Shown here: one piece after another, positions 32,067-44,100 of the stretch
How the letters are laid out: every line of letters starts with the position of its first letter
Position numbering within the stretch: the first letter of the stretch is position 1
NCBI GenBank assembly: GCA_013115135.1
Contig: JABANP010000017.1
Coordinates: 62,001-126,000, forward strand
DNA: 64,000 bases
Direction: 5' to 3'
DNA from: Perkinsus olseni
Lineage: Eukaryota > Perkinsozoa > Perkinsida > Perkinsidae
The notes under the pieces: model-generated
What the model saw: only the letters and a program-made list of their open reading frames with translations
Databases searched by the model: none
What the model was told of the DNA's origin: nothing
Position numbers and translations under genes: made by a program

Positions 32067-34151
32067 GAGCACAAGCACTACGTCAATTCCTTACCAACAA
32101 CGTCTCTATCAGCTCCGAGAGTTTGGTTGTAGTGATCTGTTCTAATTTCGTGTCCTGGTCTCCATTAGTGGCCGCTCATTGAGTGCATTCTCAATGATAC
32201 TAACGAAAGATACTCGGGGAGTTTCGACTAGCTTCTTTTAAAGGACACTATCCGCCGTATTAAAGCGTCCTATAGTGAGTTCCGGTACTCTTACAGATTC
32301 GATAATTTTAAATTTGCGCCCCAGGTGGTAACATTGTCGTCTTGCCCTATTTTGTATCCCGGTGATTGGCCTTGATCTTAGGAACCGTTGGTGCCGTGAC
32401 AGTAATAATTTTCCTGGCAATTAAACGCAACAAAGTATAGCAACACTCAGAAGCTAGGGAGAAGTCGGGCTTAGGAATCGAGATTGTGTACAGGTGTCTT
32501 CGAAGAAAGGCCAAAAATTGTCTAAATCGGTGGCTGTTTCGAGCACATTCACTATGGTAATAGCGTCCGATAGTCGCTGCTATAGAGACAGGCTAGATGG
32601 GTTTTTAATATGTGCATTAGTTCTATTGCGACGAAAAAGTCCCCTTGCGGACCGTGTCGCCGCCGCCCGTCTTGATAGCCGTCTGGTCTGCTGCTCGCCT
32701 CGCGGGAAATGTAGTGAAAATCGAAGAGTTCGTCATCTGTTCCGGTGAGCTGGTGGGAGAAAGTCAGCAGAGTCGGTCGCGTACCCGCTGCATTGGCTTA
32801 CAGTGTTTGCTGGTCGTTTCTGAGGAATGCTCTGGTCGAAAGCCGCTGTCGCGATGAGTATGGACTTGATTCTTGTCTCTTGATGTGACTAGATTATGCT
32901 TATGGCCATATTTTGTCGACTAAGGGAACGCGGCGGCTGCGCGGAAAAGCGTGGAGATGAACTGGGACTGAGGATTATCAGGCACTGGATTACAAAATTG
33001 GGAGAAATGTGGTAGTAATTTTGGGGCGGATCTGAACGCTTTCCTGTTCTCTGGGCAGAGGTGAACGTATTTTCCGGTGTGCTCGAGCATCACAGCTGAT
33101 CTCAACATTTCGCGTCCCCTAGGGGGTCACCCAAGCCGAACTTGTCGAATCTTGATTTAGTTGCGGATGGAGTGGTTCATAAATATAGAAATCCAGCACA
33201 CAATTCCTGTCCCCGTGCAGAGGCTCGTCGTTCGTCTAGCAGAAGATTCCGGGAAATTTTTCGTTGTATCTTTCCGGGGCACTCGATCTCAGCCGTGTTT
33301 CTATTCACAGCCTGGAAGAGCGTGATTAGTCGAGGAGGGGAACTTTCCGGTACGCCTCTCGTGCGGACTAACCCCCCTTCCTCACGCGGAGCGTATCTAG
33401 GAGAGACTGGACTGAGTTCGGCAGCTGGCTCAGCAAGAAAAATCTCTCGGATATCGTTCACGGTGTTAGCGGCGAGAGCTCCCGCGTTTATCATTTTCAG
33501 GAAAATATAGCTGAGTGAATACGCCCACCGCGAATATTACTGCATACCGTAACTTCCCGAAATCAGGGTCATGGTCTACTAGACCGCGGATTGAACCGTT
33601 TCCACAGTTTCCGAGCATCGTGAGGAGCAGACGGGAGAAGTTTACTTGGGGCTTTCAGAGGTGCATACCGTATTAAACGCAAGAGATGCTGCTTGGGAAA
33701 GTGAGGCAACTTCTCAGTTTCGGGCCACGCCGGAGATTGAATTGAACATCTGGGGGAAAGCATAACCTGAGCTCGGAAAGGGTCCCTTAAAAGCTCAAAG
33801 ATTCTTGCTGGATGAGTATCAATTTAGTCATAAGTTATAACTAAATTGATACTCATTCAGGAAGAATATAACTCATAACAAGAGATGAGACTCGTTCGGC
33901 GGAATTGATGAGCGATTCGATTTCGACCCACATACTCCACTGGATCAGTCGTGTATAATTTTCAATTTCATTCAATAGTAATCTGATGGATTTCTTGTTA
34001 TGGCTGGACAATTCTTTGCTTACCATGCTATGTAAGTGGGTTGGCGTTGTGGGGACGATCGTTTGAGGGCCGGAATCGCTCCTGGCTGGGCGCTAGTGCC
34101 ACAATAGCATTCGAATTCAGTCAGCATTTGTTTTTTCCGTACCCTATTTAC
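32067..34151. other. Interval after RCL1, no gene identified
   Basis: Both strands have open frames near 33140-33510, and possible small exons (for example RLVVRLAEDSGKFFVVSF near 33224) could belong to a plus-strand gene. I cannot name it. An inverted pair of TAGTTATAACTTATGACTA type occurs near 33822-33850. Confidence 0.3.
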
Positions 34152-35563
34152 GATGGGTTGGCTAAGTAATATTCTCCAGTGGTGTTGCGGGCCGGATGAG
34201 CGATCGAAGGAAGAAGCGTTGGAGTTGGATATCGACAGAGACGAGGAGGCTGCTGTTGTGGCTGATGAGGTGATTCCGTTGGGCAGTAAAATTTCTTTTT
34301 TGGGCGCTTGATGAGAGGGGGGTAGCTTTTCGTGGACCTTCTGGGAAGACGTATTTTCTCGTTTCTGGCTAGCACTTGAGAAAATAGCGCATACGGAGAA
34401 GGGACAGAAAAATTTTGGTCGTTTTTTTCTTTGAGCGGGCTGCTAGGCATGGTCCACTTGCTGTTCAGCAAATTAATTTCGTCAAGTAGGGTTGATAAAC
34501 CTCCCGCACGTGAGTCGTACGATCTACGATCTCAGACGTGTATGATTTTGTTTGAACATAGAAAGAATTTTGACTACCGCACAGCCTCTCCGATACCATC
34601 TCTTCCCGAGTTCACTGGTCGCCCCTCGTTGTGGTTGGGGTCCGGCTCTACCATCGAACAGGGTTGGCAGCTGTCTTGGGGAGACAGATTCTGATGAAGT
34701 TCGATAGCCTAGTGATTGCGTACCATGCGACCTACTAGTGTCGTGAATTGCGGAGCGAGCGGAGCATATACTGTCACTTCTGCGCTTTTTTGTGCGTTCG
34801 TTCGTTCGTTCAAATTATTTCTCCACGACTACGTCGATTCAACTCGCGAGACACATACCATTCGAAAGCACGTGGTTTGTGTATTCTATAAAAAATACGA
34901 AATCGCTCCCATCCCCGTTCCACCAAGCAAAACCGTCGTGGACCGTTGTAGATGGACCCGAAAAAAATACGGGAAAAAACCCGGGCTGGGGTTCGAACCC
35001 GAGACTTCGTGCCGAGCTCCGCTTTTTTCGTTACGAAGGCCTAGTGATACTAGATTTTGCGAACCGGCGTATTTTTGAGGTGGTTGTGGATGGTCGTCAA
35101 TGGTTGTATTCACTCGTAGCCATTAGTGCTGGTGCTGAGAATTTTTTTCGTGGAAATTTTACCGAAATTTTCAGGGAAAATTTTTGGGCTCGTCGGGAAC
35201 TATTTTAGCGCCTAAAAATTGATGATGGATTTTCTCTGTAGTTCTCTCCCCTCTCGATCCAGAGTTCTCCTGGAGGTGATGATGAAGACAAGGAGGTTGA
35301 CCGCGCGCCACGAAATTCACAAGAGTATCAACAGCCTGGTAGTCCCTCTACGGCCGCTTCAAGTAAACAGCAAAAAGTGGTCACTCATGGTAATGACGGA
35401 TGCAGCCTGACGAGGAGGTGGGTCAGTGTCACTTGCTATCTTGCATTTCCTCAACGGTTCGGCCGGGCTTCGATTTCTGTTCTTTCAGACCTACAAGATT
35501 CACGACTTCGGAGTCGGAGCTCCGCAAAAGGTTGGCGGTTTCACATTCCTAACCGATCATTAG
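34152..35563 (+). CDS. Unidentified multi-exon gene, possible N-myristoylated product
   Basis: A first exon begins at ATG 34152 with MGWLSNILQWCCGPDERSKE, where Gly2 and Ser5-like context would suit N-myristoylation and nearby cysteines palmitoylation (inference). Further likely exons read PSLPEFTGRPSLWLGSGST (about 34600), GGDDEDKEVDRAPRNSQEY (about 35270) and TYKIHDFGVGAPQKVGGFTF (about 35495), ending at TAG 35561-35563. Splice joins were not all verified. No domain is recognised. Confidence 0.4.
34767..34900 (+). repeat. Interspersed repeat shared with 21062-21210
   Basis: CACTTCTGCGC, TTTTTGTGCGTTCGTTCG and AACTCGCGAGACACATACCA follow one another as in the inverted copy at 21.1 kb. A tRNA T-arm-like sequence (34981-35003, minus) lies 80 bp downstream, so the pair might be parts of one tRNA-related element. 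Confidence 0.65.
34981..35003 (-). repeat. tRNA T-arm-like sequence
   Basis: The minus strand reads GAAGTCTCGGGTTCGAACCC. It probably lies in an intron of the unidentified gene at 34152-35563. Confidence 0.6.
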
Positions 35564-36019
35564 TATTATAAGTTACTCGTGGTAAAGGTATCTTTCGGTT
35601 ACCTATGCAAGATGCAAAATAGGTCAAGATTTGTATATGAGAGTTTCAGCTGGCGCGGGGTCCCTGGTGCTCTCCTTACGACTGTTGTTCGTTCTAGCTG
35701 TCCACTGTGTCCATAAGATTATCTAATACTATCCAGCTTCGTTGGGTTGTTGTTCTGAATCGGCGCGCGAAGGGATAATTTGTGGAGGATAGGTGTCAAC
35801 CAGCGCGTCTAATGCGTATCTTCTGAAAGCCTTCGCCAACTCTATCGAGTTGTTGCAGCCCTTGTGAGGTCTCAAGGATCTTTGGTGAGGCTGCGGACAG
35901 TACTGTCCGACAGACAGTTATGTTAGACGTTATTGAGGCCCAGTTGTTCACGGAAGTCTGAGGGTGCATACCACTCCTTCACCAATTCCCAACCCCTTCA
36001 GTATCAGTCTTCAAATGCC

Positions 36020-37709
36020 ATGGGTCGCTCCCTCTCTCTGGCGACAAAATTACGGTATCCATTGCGCGCACGCTACCTCACAACCACAACAGCAGCGTCG
36101 CCATTGAAGCGTTTAGAAGCTGCTTCAAGGGGCCACAGTATCGATGATGTTCAGGCGGAATATGTCTTCGAGCAGGCAGCTCTGGCGAGTCGGGTCCGGG
36201 ACGTCCTGCTGAATCGGCTGCCCAGGTGGTTGACGGAGCCTCTGGTTTCGGTGGAGGAGGGAAGGTATCTTTATGATGATGGTGATGCTGGTGGTGACAC
36301 GGACGCTGACGTGATTTTCGAGAAATTGTGGAAGCGGTTGCCGGCGGCGATTGACCGGCCGGAGTACATACCACTCCTTTCGTATGAAACGGTTCGAGCG
36401 GTACTTGGAAGGGCGGTGGAGTGGTTCGAGAGAAATCCGTCAGAAGCATTGGTTGACGTAAAGATTCCTCGGAATTTTGGGAAAGTTACGGTATGTGGTG
36501 ACACGCATGGACAGCTCCAGGACGTCTTATGGTTGATTTTCGAGAACGGAGCGCCGAGCGAGAGCCACACTTACGTCATCAACGGTGACGTCTGTGACCG
36601 AGGGATGTTTTCGGTGGAAATCTGGACGCTATTTTTAGCGTACAAACTGAAGGTTCCGAGCAGCGTGGTCTTGCTAAGGGGAAATCATGAGAATCCTTAT
36701 TGTAATGAGAGGCCACGGCAGATTTTCGGAGGAGGGTTCGCCATAGAGTGCCGCGAGAAGTACCCCGATCGACCCGATATTTATGCGAACTTGTTCAAAC
36801 CGTTATTTAGGGAGCTGCCAGTTTTCGCGGTTGTTGACGAGAAAATCTTTGTAGTGCATGGGGGTATCTTTAGGGATGGGAAGGTTCGGTTGGAGGATTT
36901 ACGAAAGGCTAATCATAGACAATTTTTGGAACCGGCAAGTGGGAGCAAGATGAGCAAGATTTCCGGCGAGGAGAGCGGCAGTGAGGAGGTGGAGACTCCT
37001 GGTAAGGGGATTGCCATACCACATTTTCACCAAATTTCGTCAGATGATTGGACCTGGGATTATCGTGTCCTGTTCGATGCGCAGTGGGCGGATCCTCATG
37101 GAGGAAATGGCATAATACGGGGCTCGAGAGGTTATAGTGGGGATTGTAGCATAAAATTTTGGAGTTGTGAGATAGGCTAGGCAAGGGTCGGGCGATGACA
37201 ATCAAACAGAATCTGTAGACGGACTTACGAAGGCGAAAAGATTAGAAAAAAGACGATGGGAAAAGATGAGTGGTGCTCTACTCTAGCGATGATACCCTGG
37301 AGCAATCGTGTGTGACTCAACACATACTGGTGATTATCAGTTCATACCGAGCAGCGTGCGTATTGATGATGGCTTGACAGTGGCATGGTGGATTGTTTGA
37401 TACGTTGCGGATGGCGTGGTATCAGTCAGCCCTCTCGCGTGGATTCTCATCCCTGTTTCAGGCCCGGTAACAATCCGATGGGGGAGGGATGTCACCGAGG
37501 AGTTCCTAGCGACCAATCGCCTACAGATGATCGTACGGAGCCATCAGTGCATGTCAAGAAGAGGCTTCGGATTTGACCATAACCGTCGTGTACTGACTAT
37601 CTTCTCGGCGAGTAATTACCAGAAGAATCGGAACAAAGGGGCGGTGGCGATTTTGAGACAAGATGAGGGAGGCAGGGCCGGAGGAGCGGCGCCATTGGAT
37701 GTAATATAA
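36020..37709 (+). CDS. PPP-family serine/threonine phosphatase
   Basis: Two exons (36020-37130 and 37462-37709) join in phase to a 452-aa protein. The metal-dependent PPP core is complete: GDTHGQ, the GDVCDRG version of GDxVDRG, RGNHEN, a VVHGG segment, then FSASNY after the intron. The usual RSHE is RSHQ here, and Cys replaces Val in GDxVDRG. The ~150-residue N-terminal region is unlike PP1/PP2A and includes RYLTTTTAASPLKRLEAASRG, possibly a targeting segment. The acidic insert SGEESGSEEVETPGKG lies between the HGG motif and the WADP motif. It is closest in style to divergent protist PP5/PPEF-like enzymes, without a TPR visible. The ATG at 36020 is the first in frame; upstream frame is open without ATG. 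Confidence 0.85.
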
Positions 37710-38110
37710 CGGGAGGAGCACTCGACCGTGGCGAGGATAAATACGCTCGGATCATGGCGAGGACTCTTCTTATCTGTGTTTTATAAGATTGGTTTGATGC
37801 GTTGCAGCAGGTGATGGAATCCTGTCGCGTGCGTACCGTAGTTAGCATATCTTTGCTGCTTACAATTGACTAGCCTTAGCAGACCGGTCCTATCCGAGGT
37901 GGATGAATGTTTCACTTGCGGTTCATATCATGTACTTCGTCATGCGTTCATATTTGTAAGTCCCTCTGTACCGAGTAATAACGACCGATCAGGTCTGTTA
38001 TCGTCTGGTAGTGTTCACTTACCGCTTATTCTGTGGCATGAAGGAAATAATGAGTCATGGCAGTGTGATTGACCTGCTCGTCATAGCGACTGAGTTGACG
38101 AACAGCGCAG
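37710..38110. other. Spacer after the PPP gene
   Basis: No gene or repeat was recognised here. Confidence 0.35.
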
Positions 38111-41100
38111 TTTCCCGTAGGTGGACCTGCTGGAATACAGGCCGCCCGATGTGAAGACGCTAGCCCATCTCGGTTCGATGACAAGAGCTGCTTCGAGGCG
38201 GACGGATGGGGAGGACAGCGGCTCGGAGACGACTACTGATGAGAAGGCTGCCAAGGAGGGAGGTAGTATGCACGGCGGTAGCGTAGGTGCTCGGCAACCG
38301 AGCCTCGGTTGGACGAAAGCGTGAACTCAATAGAGGTTGTGGATAGTAATGGTATCATATCCTGACTCATGCATCTGATGAATGATAGTCCAGAATCAGT
38401 ACATGAGTCAATCTAGTAGAATGGTAGAATGTAAGAGTATCAAATACTCCCTTTAGAATTACAGCTTTCAGTTTTCCTGCTACTTGCCATTTCCGTCATC
38501 TAGTCCACAGTGAAGGCGGGTTAAGATTAGATATGCGTGGCTTTGGTGATCGGAGAAGGATCCGTCTAATTACTTCTATGGCCCCATCGGGTTTGTGTTA
38601 GGGCCAAGTGGCCGAAGGTTCAACTTCAGCGACATCGACCTCCACATCTTTCGTCCACCCGACTCGTCTACGATGGAGCTTGCCACGCACCTTTTGGCGG
38701 CCCGCAAGCATGTAGAGGATATTCTCGCGCGCCCGGAAATATCTTTGAGGTGGCTTCGGTTCAGGATATCATCGAGTATGCTATCCCTGTATTATCGGCG
38801 TTGAACGACCCGAGCGAGGAAGAGACAGCGCAGGCGTGGACTCGGATTTTGGCGACTGTTGTTACGGACGGGGTAGTTACAAGGCTGGGAAAATTGTTAT
38901 GGTACTCGCCCGGGGTTAGCCGCTTTCACAGAATAGTACTGATGATCATTTCCTTTGTGATTCGGGAGAATAGCAAAATTTGCACGGACTTGGTCGCGGT
39001 AGAGGAAGCACCTGAGTTCATCAACATCACAGTAGTTGGTAAGGAGCAGGGCGTCTAGTAAGGGGGTTTCGCATCTATCGCAGTATCCTTCGCTGTGCGC
39101 GATATTGGAGATATCAGTTGTACGACTGTGGAGACAGCCCTACCCGTCAGTTGGACTGGGCGCATCTGATCAAGTCCGGCACGCTGCTATTGGACGATCA
39201 TGACGGTGTGTTGTTGGGCCGAGTGACGGTTCACGTCACGCATCCCCATAATGGGAAGCTGCTGTTGTACAGACGGGTTTGGAAGAGGAATTAAGGTAGG
39301 CTTAGCAGGATTGCGACGGATGTCCGGTAGGAGGTAGAGAGATTGGCGAATGACAACGGCGTCTCTTCTGAGGAGTTGGTCTTTCGTCTGCATCATACGG
39401 TCTTGTTGGGTATGTCTTTGATCCCCTTTGCACTCTCCTCTTCAATCTCGGATGAAGCCCGCGTCGATCCCTCTACTCGTGAATAGCGATAACGCTCATG
39501 ATGCTGGTGTAGTTGGTCCACGATCGGTCGTGATCGGGAATCCAATTTTATATTTCGGAGCTCATGGCAGGTGTAGGTGGTGTTACGTTATGGGCGCCTG
39601 AATGCTGTATACTGGATCGGTAGCGGTGCCCAAGATATATCCTTGTGCTCAGTCGGCCAGTCTGTCAGCGGCAGAGATGACTCGCCTGATACCGGAGGCC
39701 CTGCGTGGTCATGGGGTGTTGACTGCTCCCTATACTGCAGCTAATGATGAGACAGATGAGACTGTGCGTGAATATGCAACAGGTGAGGGTGCTGTCGCTG
39801 GGTCTGACCTCTGTGGATATTGTAGCGAAAAATATGGTATCAAATTTTCAAGGAATCCGGCTAGGAATTTGATGTTGATAATGACGTTGAATAGGGAAGG
39901 GAAGTTTCATAGTATTTACTCAATACAGTAACAAATCCTCGACTATCCCGTGATTGCTTGTGCATGTTGTTTCGGAAAATGTGGTAGTAATTTGTTACTA
40001 CTTTCAGGCTCGGCGATTGGCCCATCAATTCCTGTTAGTGAAGGACGATGATGGTAACGTCCAGTTGCGGCGAGACTCGGACGGGAAAGGTAGGCGGGTA
40101 GTTTTTTACCATCTTGTTTGTAGAATCGGGATTTTCCTCTTTCCCCTCCCGTGTTCCATTGTGGGCGAGCATTGCCTGGTAGGCTGGTTTGGCACTGTGA
40201 AATAATGAGAGGGAGCCCGGAATTAAAGTGAGTTTCTTTTTACGTATCCCGACCTGCAGGTCCCTATCCAGTCAGCCGCGGTTTAAGGGACGTGTTGGAG
40301 TCAGTGCTACCCGGCTCCCCAGATCTCGATGAAGTGCTCGTCCGAGGCGGTCACGAGCCGGGCGAGCGCGCTTGCTACAGACTGCATGAGAAAATGTATG
40401 GCTTACTTATTTTATGCTACTATCGTGACTGCTTTAGAATTTCCCAATTCGCCCACGACATGGCGGAAACGATTTTGCTGTTCCTGTGCGGCAACCGTCT
40501 GGCGATATGCGGAGCGTGCAAACTAGCTGATCATCAGCAAACCGGCCTTCTGGACCGAGACCTCTTTAAGGTCGGAAAAGTCGTCGCTCTCTGATTGATA
40601 CGCTGAGATGCAGGCGTGCTTGCGAGCTGTCTCACAGGAGACTGCCTCTTATGGAGGCTGGCAGACATCGCGGACCGAGGCACAGCAGCATGTGAGTGGA
40701 CGACGCATTCCTCTTGGTGGGGCTCGTGAGTAGAGCGTGTAGCTCGGGTTGATTGTAGAGGGTGCACATGGTATGAAGACCCAGGAAAATTGCCGGCGAA
40801 TGACCAATCCATAACCATACATTTGTTCTCAAGTCGATTCACGATGTCTGTCTGAAGGTTCGCCTCGGACATGGCCAGCCTAACATGCCATTATCCGAAA
40901 CCTGGCTCACAGTAGCTACTAACTGGGCAGCTCAAGATTCGGCTCCAACGCAGAGCGGAGCGAAGGTGAGCTTGATTCAGAGGTCTCACGGTACACATAG
41001 CTGATGTTCTCGTCTTGTGAAGGGCCGATCGACGAGAGCTGTAGAGACGATTGAGTCAGGCTCGCGCTGGTGGTGGATGCTTATATTCCTAGGAAGGGAC

Positions 41101-44100
41101 GGTCTACGGCGATGCGCCGTTGATTCCATCCTAGTCGTTTCGCGTACTTAGATTAGAGTCTCAGAAACTGTGCTCAATTCTGTCTGAAGACGCTTAATTT
41201 TCGAAGGAACTTTTCCGTTTTCTTTCCAATTGGGGGCGGGGGGGTGCTGCAAAAACGCGGAGAGTGGACATGTGCTGCTGGCAAAAGACGGTATATCCGG
41301 TCCCTACGTTGACGTTGCGATGCATACCAGAAACTTCACTCGAAGGTACGCTGGCGGTCGCTTCTGGATAATCTAGAGGCGACGCTGCTGGAGGACGGCC
41401 CACAGAAGATCCCAGTGGCGCGACCACCGGGGATCATTTGGAGATGAATATCCCTTAATCTTGTCCCTTATATGATTGGTCAATAGTTGGCCTCAGTCGG
41501 CCAACTCGATATAAGTCATGTTAGTCTAAGGCGATCGTTTTTGGGTTAGAACACGTAACTGGCTGCGTTAAGAAATCGCAAGATTGATCAAGAGCATCAA
41601 GATGGCGAAAGCGTAAGTGAATGAGTCGGGATGGATAGTGTGTACACTGTCAGTTTAATTGTTTATCAAATGTCATCTGCCCATCGTGGGGCGGCTAACG
41701 GTTCAGGTGAGAGTGATTCGGAATTGCTCGACTCCTGGGCTGGGAGCGCCACATTCGACGATGATCCGGCCGAGTCTCGCCGAGAAAGGCCATCACCTCC
41801 GCAATCTCCCGCCACATCGCGAGTTTCGGTAGGCTCACCTCAGGAGATCTCTTTGCTTGAACGCCCTCTGCATTGCGCAGAGAGATCAATTGTACGGCGA
41901 AAAGAGCGGGAGATCAGGAGTTTTTTTCAGGCCCTGTTCTCGGCTGGAAAGCGGGCTATGTCGAGTGGGATAAGCGCAACAGGTGCTCTGATTCGAGGGC
42001 TATCAGAATCCTTGCCGGAAGCACTAGCAGGACCTGAACCAGCATCGCCTGAGGTGAGGATAACCACAGCTGCGATCGTACTGTGCTCCCACTACTAGTA
42101 ATTCAACATATCTTTATACCGAAATTCAAGTTGACTGGGGCGCTGCTGTTGAGACAATCATTTTCATCCTCATGTCCGTTCGTACTCACAGTGTACTGGT
42201 ACTCTGTTATCTGTTAGCCGTCATCTTGTCGAGGCTTTCAGGTAGAGACGATCCTTCTCCATTTGCGGCAACTGTTGGCCGAGTTGTTATTGGACATGTC
42301 GGGCTCAGCTGATGCGTCCTCGGTGACCGTTGGAATTCTGTCTGATACTCGGGTTAAGAAGTAAGTTGGGCCATGGGAGTGGTTAAGTCATTCAATTTGG
42401 GTTGATTCTACATCTGTACTGACGTTATTAAATCTCTCACACTGTTACCCTAGGTAACTTTAACGTGTAACGTCGTCTTCAGTTATTGTCTCTGTGCATG
42501 CCCGTTTCAATTCCAAGGCTGCGTTGTCGACGCGCATGAATGCCGACCAAGATTCCCTCCCTCTCATATGACTAGCAACGTCGGTCGAGCCTGAATGCAT
42601 CGTAAAAGTGGCGTGTCTTCTGAGTGATGTGTCACTGGAAGGTGATCACAGAAACAGTGCGGGTTCAATTCCCTGAATTTGAGAGCTACTGCTCCCTGGA
42701 TCATGGGGACACGAATGAGCCGACGCTGAGGACGAGCAGCTGTCTCGACCGTAGTGACATGCAAGTTGTGAGTATCAACTTGTAACTGCGTCACAGTGAC
42801 TTGGGAGTCCGATGTTGGCTGTTCATTAGAGGGCATCGCATTTGTGCTGCGAAAGATACTGTGGCAAGCGGCATAACTGCATCAGGGCCTGATGATCAGG
42901 CTAGCCGGTGCCTTCTAGGAGTGACGGAGCCGACTGGCTGGACTTCCTGTGGCTTAGCTCGGGTCCATCACATCCTTGCATCAAGACCAACTGAACAAAT
43001 GGCCTTTGTGAGACGCACGGATTGGGTTGACTAGCGTACAGTGGCGCTCAATGTCGAGCCAGGATCGCCAAGCAACATACGTTTTCAAGAATGGTTCCCA
43101 TTCTTGAATGTGATCGATACTCTTCTGCATCTCCTGCTTGCTTCTGTCACTCAATATCATTCAATGGGAAGTTGACGGTACCGCAGGCGGCAAAAACCGA
43201 GTATCACCAGGTTGGAGGCTCCATTACGGTTATGTACGCCGACAGGTCATTCAGTATTGTCATCGCAGGATGTTTCTTGTCGTGGCGTTCAAGGGGGAAT
43301 GCGGGAGCTGCGGCAATGGCTCCCAATAGAGCTCCCTGATTTCGTCTGTTGGTTCCCCTGCGCGGCGCACAGCTTTCACCTCTACGTGGTAAACGCGCTG
43401 GGGTTCTACAAGAGAGTCCCTTCAGACGAATCAAACTGGGACAAGCTAGATGAGTGTCACATTTTTCCTAGTGCTGTTCTGTCACTGGAATTGAACTTGA
43501 CAAAGTGACGTAGTATAACTTCACTTTCACGCGGATTGTCGTGGCTGGTGGAGGCAATCGCATTTTCAACGCCACAGCGGTCGATCTGTTATCCATGAGC
43601 TCGCTGAACCCTTTAAACGATGTCCTCCCAGAGAACTTCCGTGGACTCCTTCGGTGGCAGACCAGCCAAAATATGATGGCTCACCCAGTAGAGGCTGATT
43701 TCTTCCAGGCTTCCCGAGTGGGTGGGTCTGTATGGCTACGAAATACCATGGGGTGTCCTGAATCTGCTTCGATTAGTTTTGTGTTGCCAAATTAGTCTCG
43801 CCAAGTGCGTATACAGCGAGAGAAGGGCTTTTTCGTTCAACAATCATTAAAGTAGAACATTGACCGAACAACTAGCACCCGCTTGAAGCGAGTCGCTTTA
43901 CGAGGAGGAAAGCCAGCACGAATTTTGAATCGGCGTGAATAATCACATTAAATGGCTGATGGTTAGCTTCGCGCGATTTACCATTCATTGCCTCAATCAG
44001 GTGTCTGGACGAGGCTGTGCTAGCTACGACGAGTTTAGACGAGCTAGCTGATGCGTTGTTGGATATTTGGTAAGCTGCCTCCTGTCACCAATTCGTAGTT

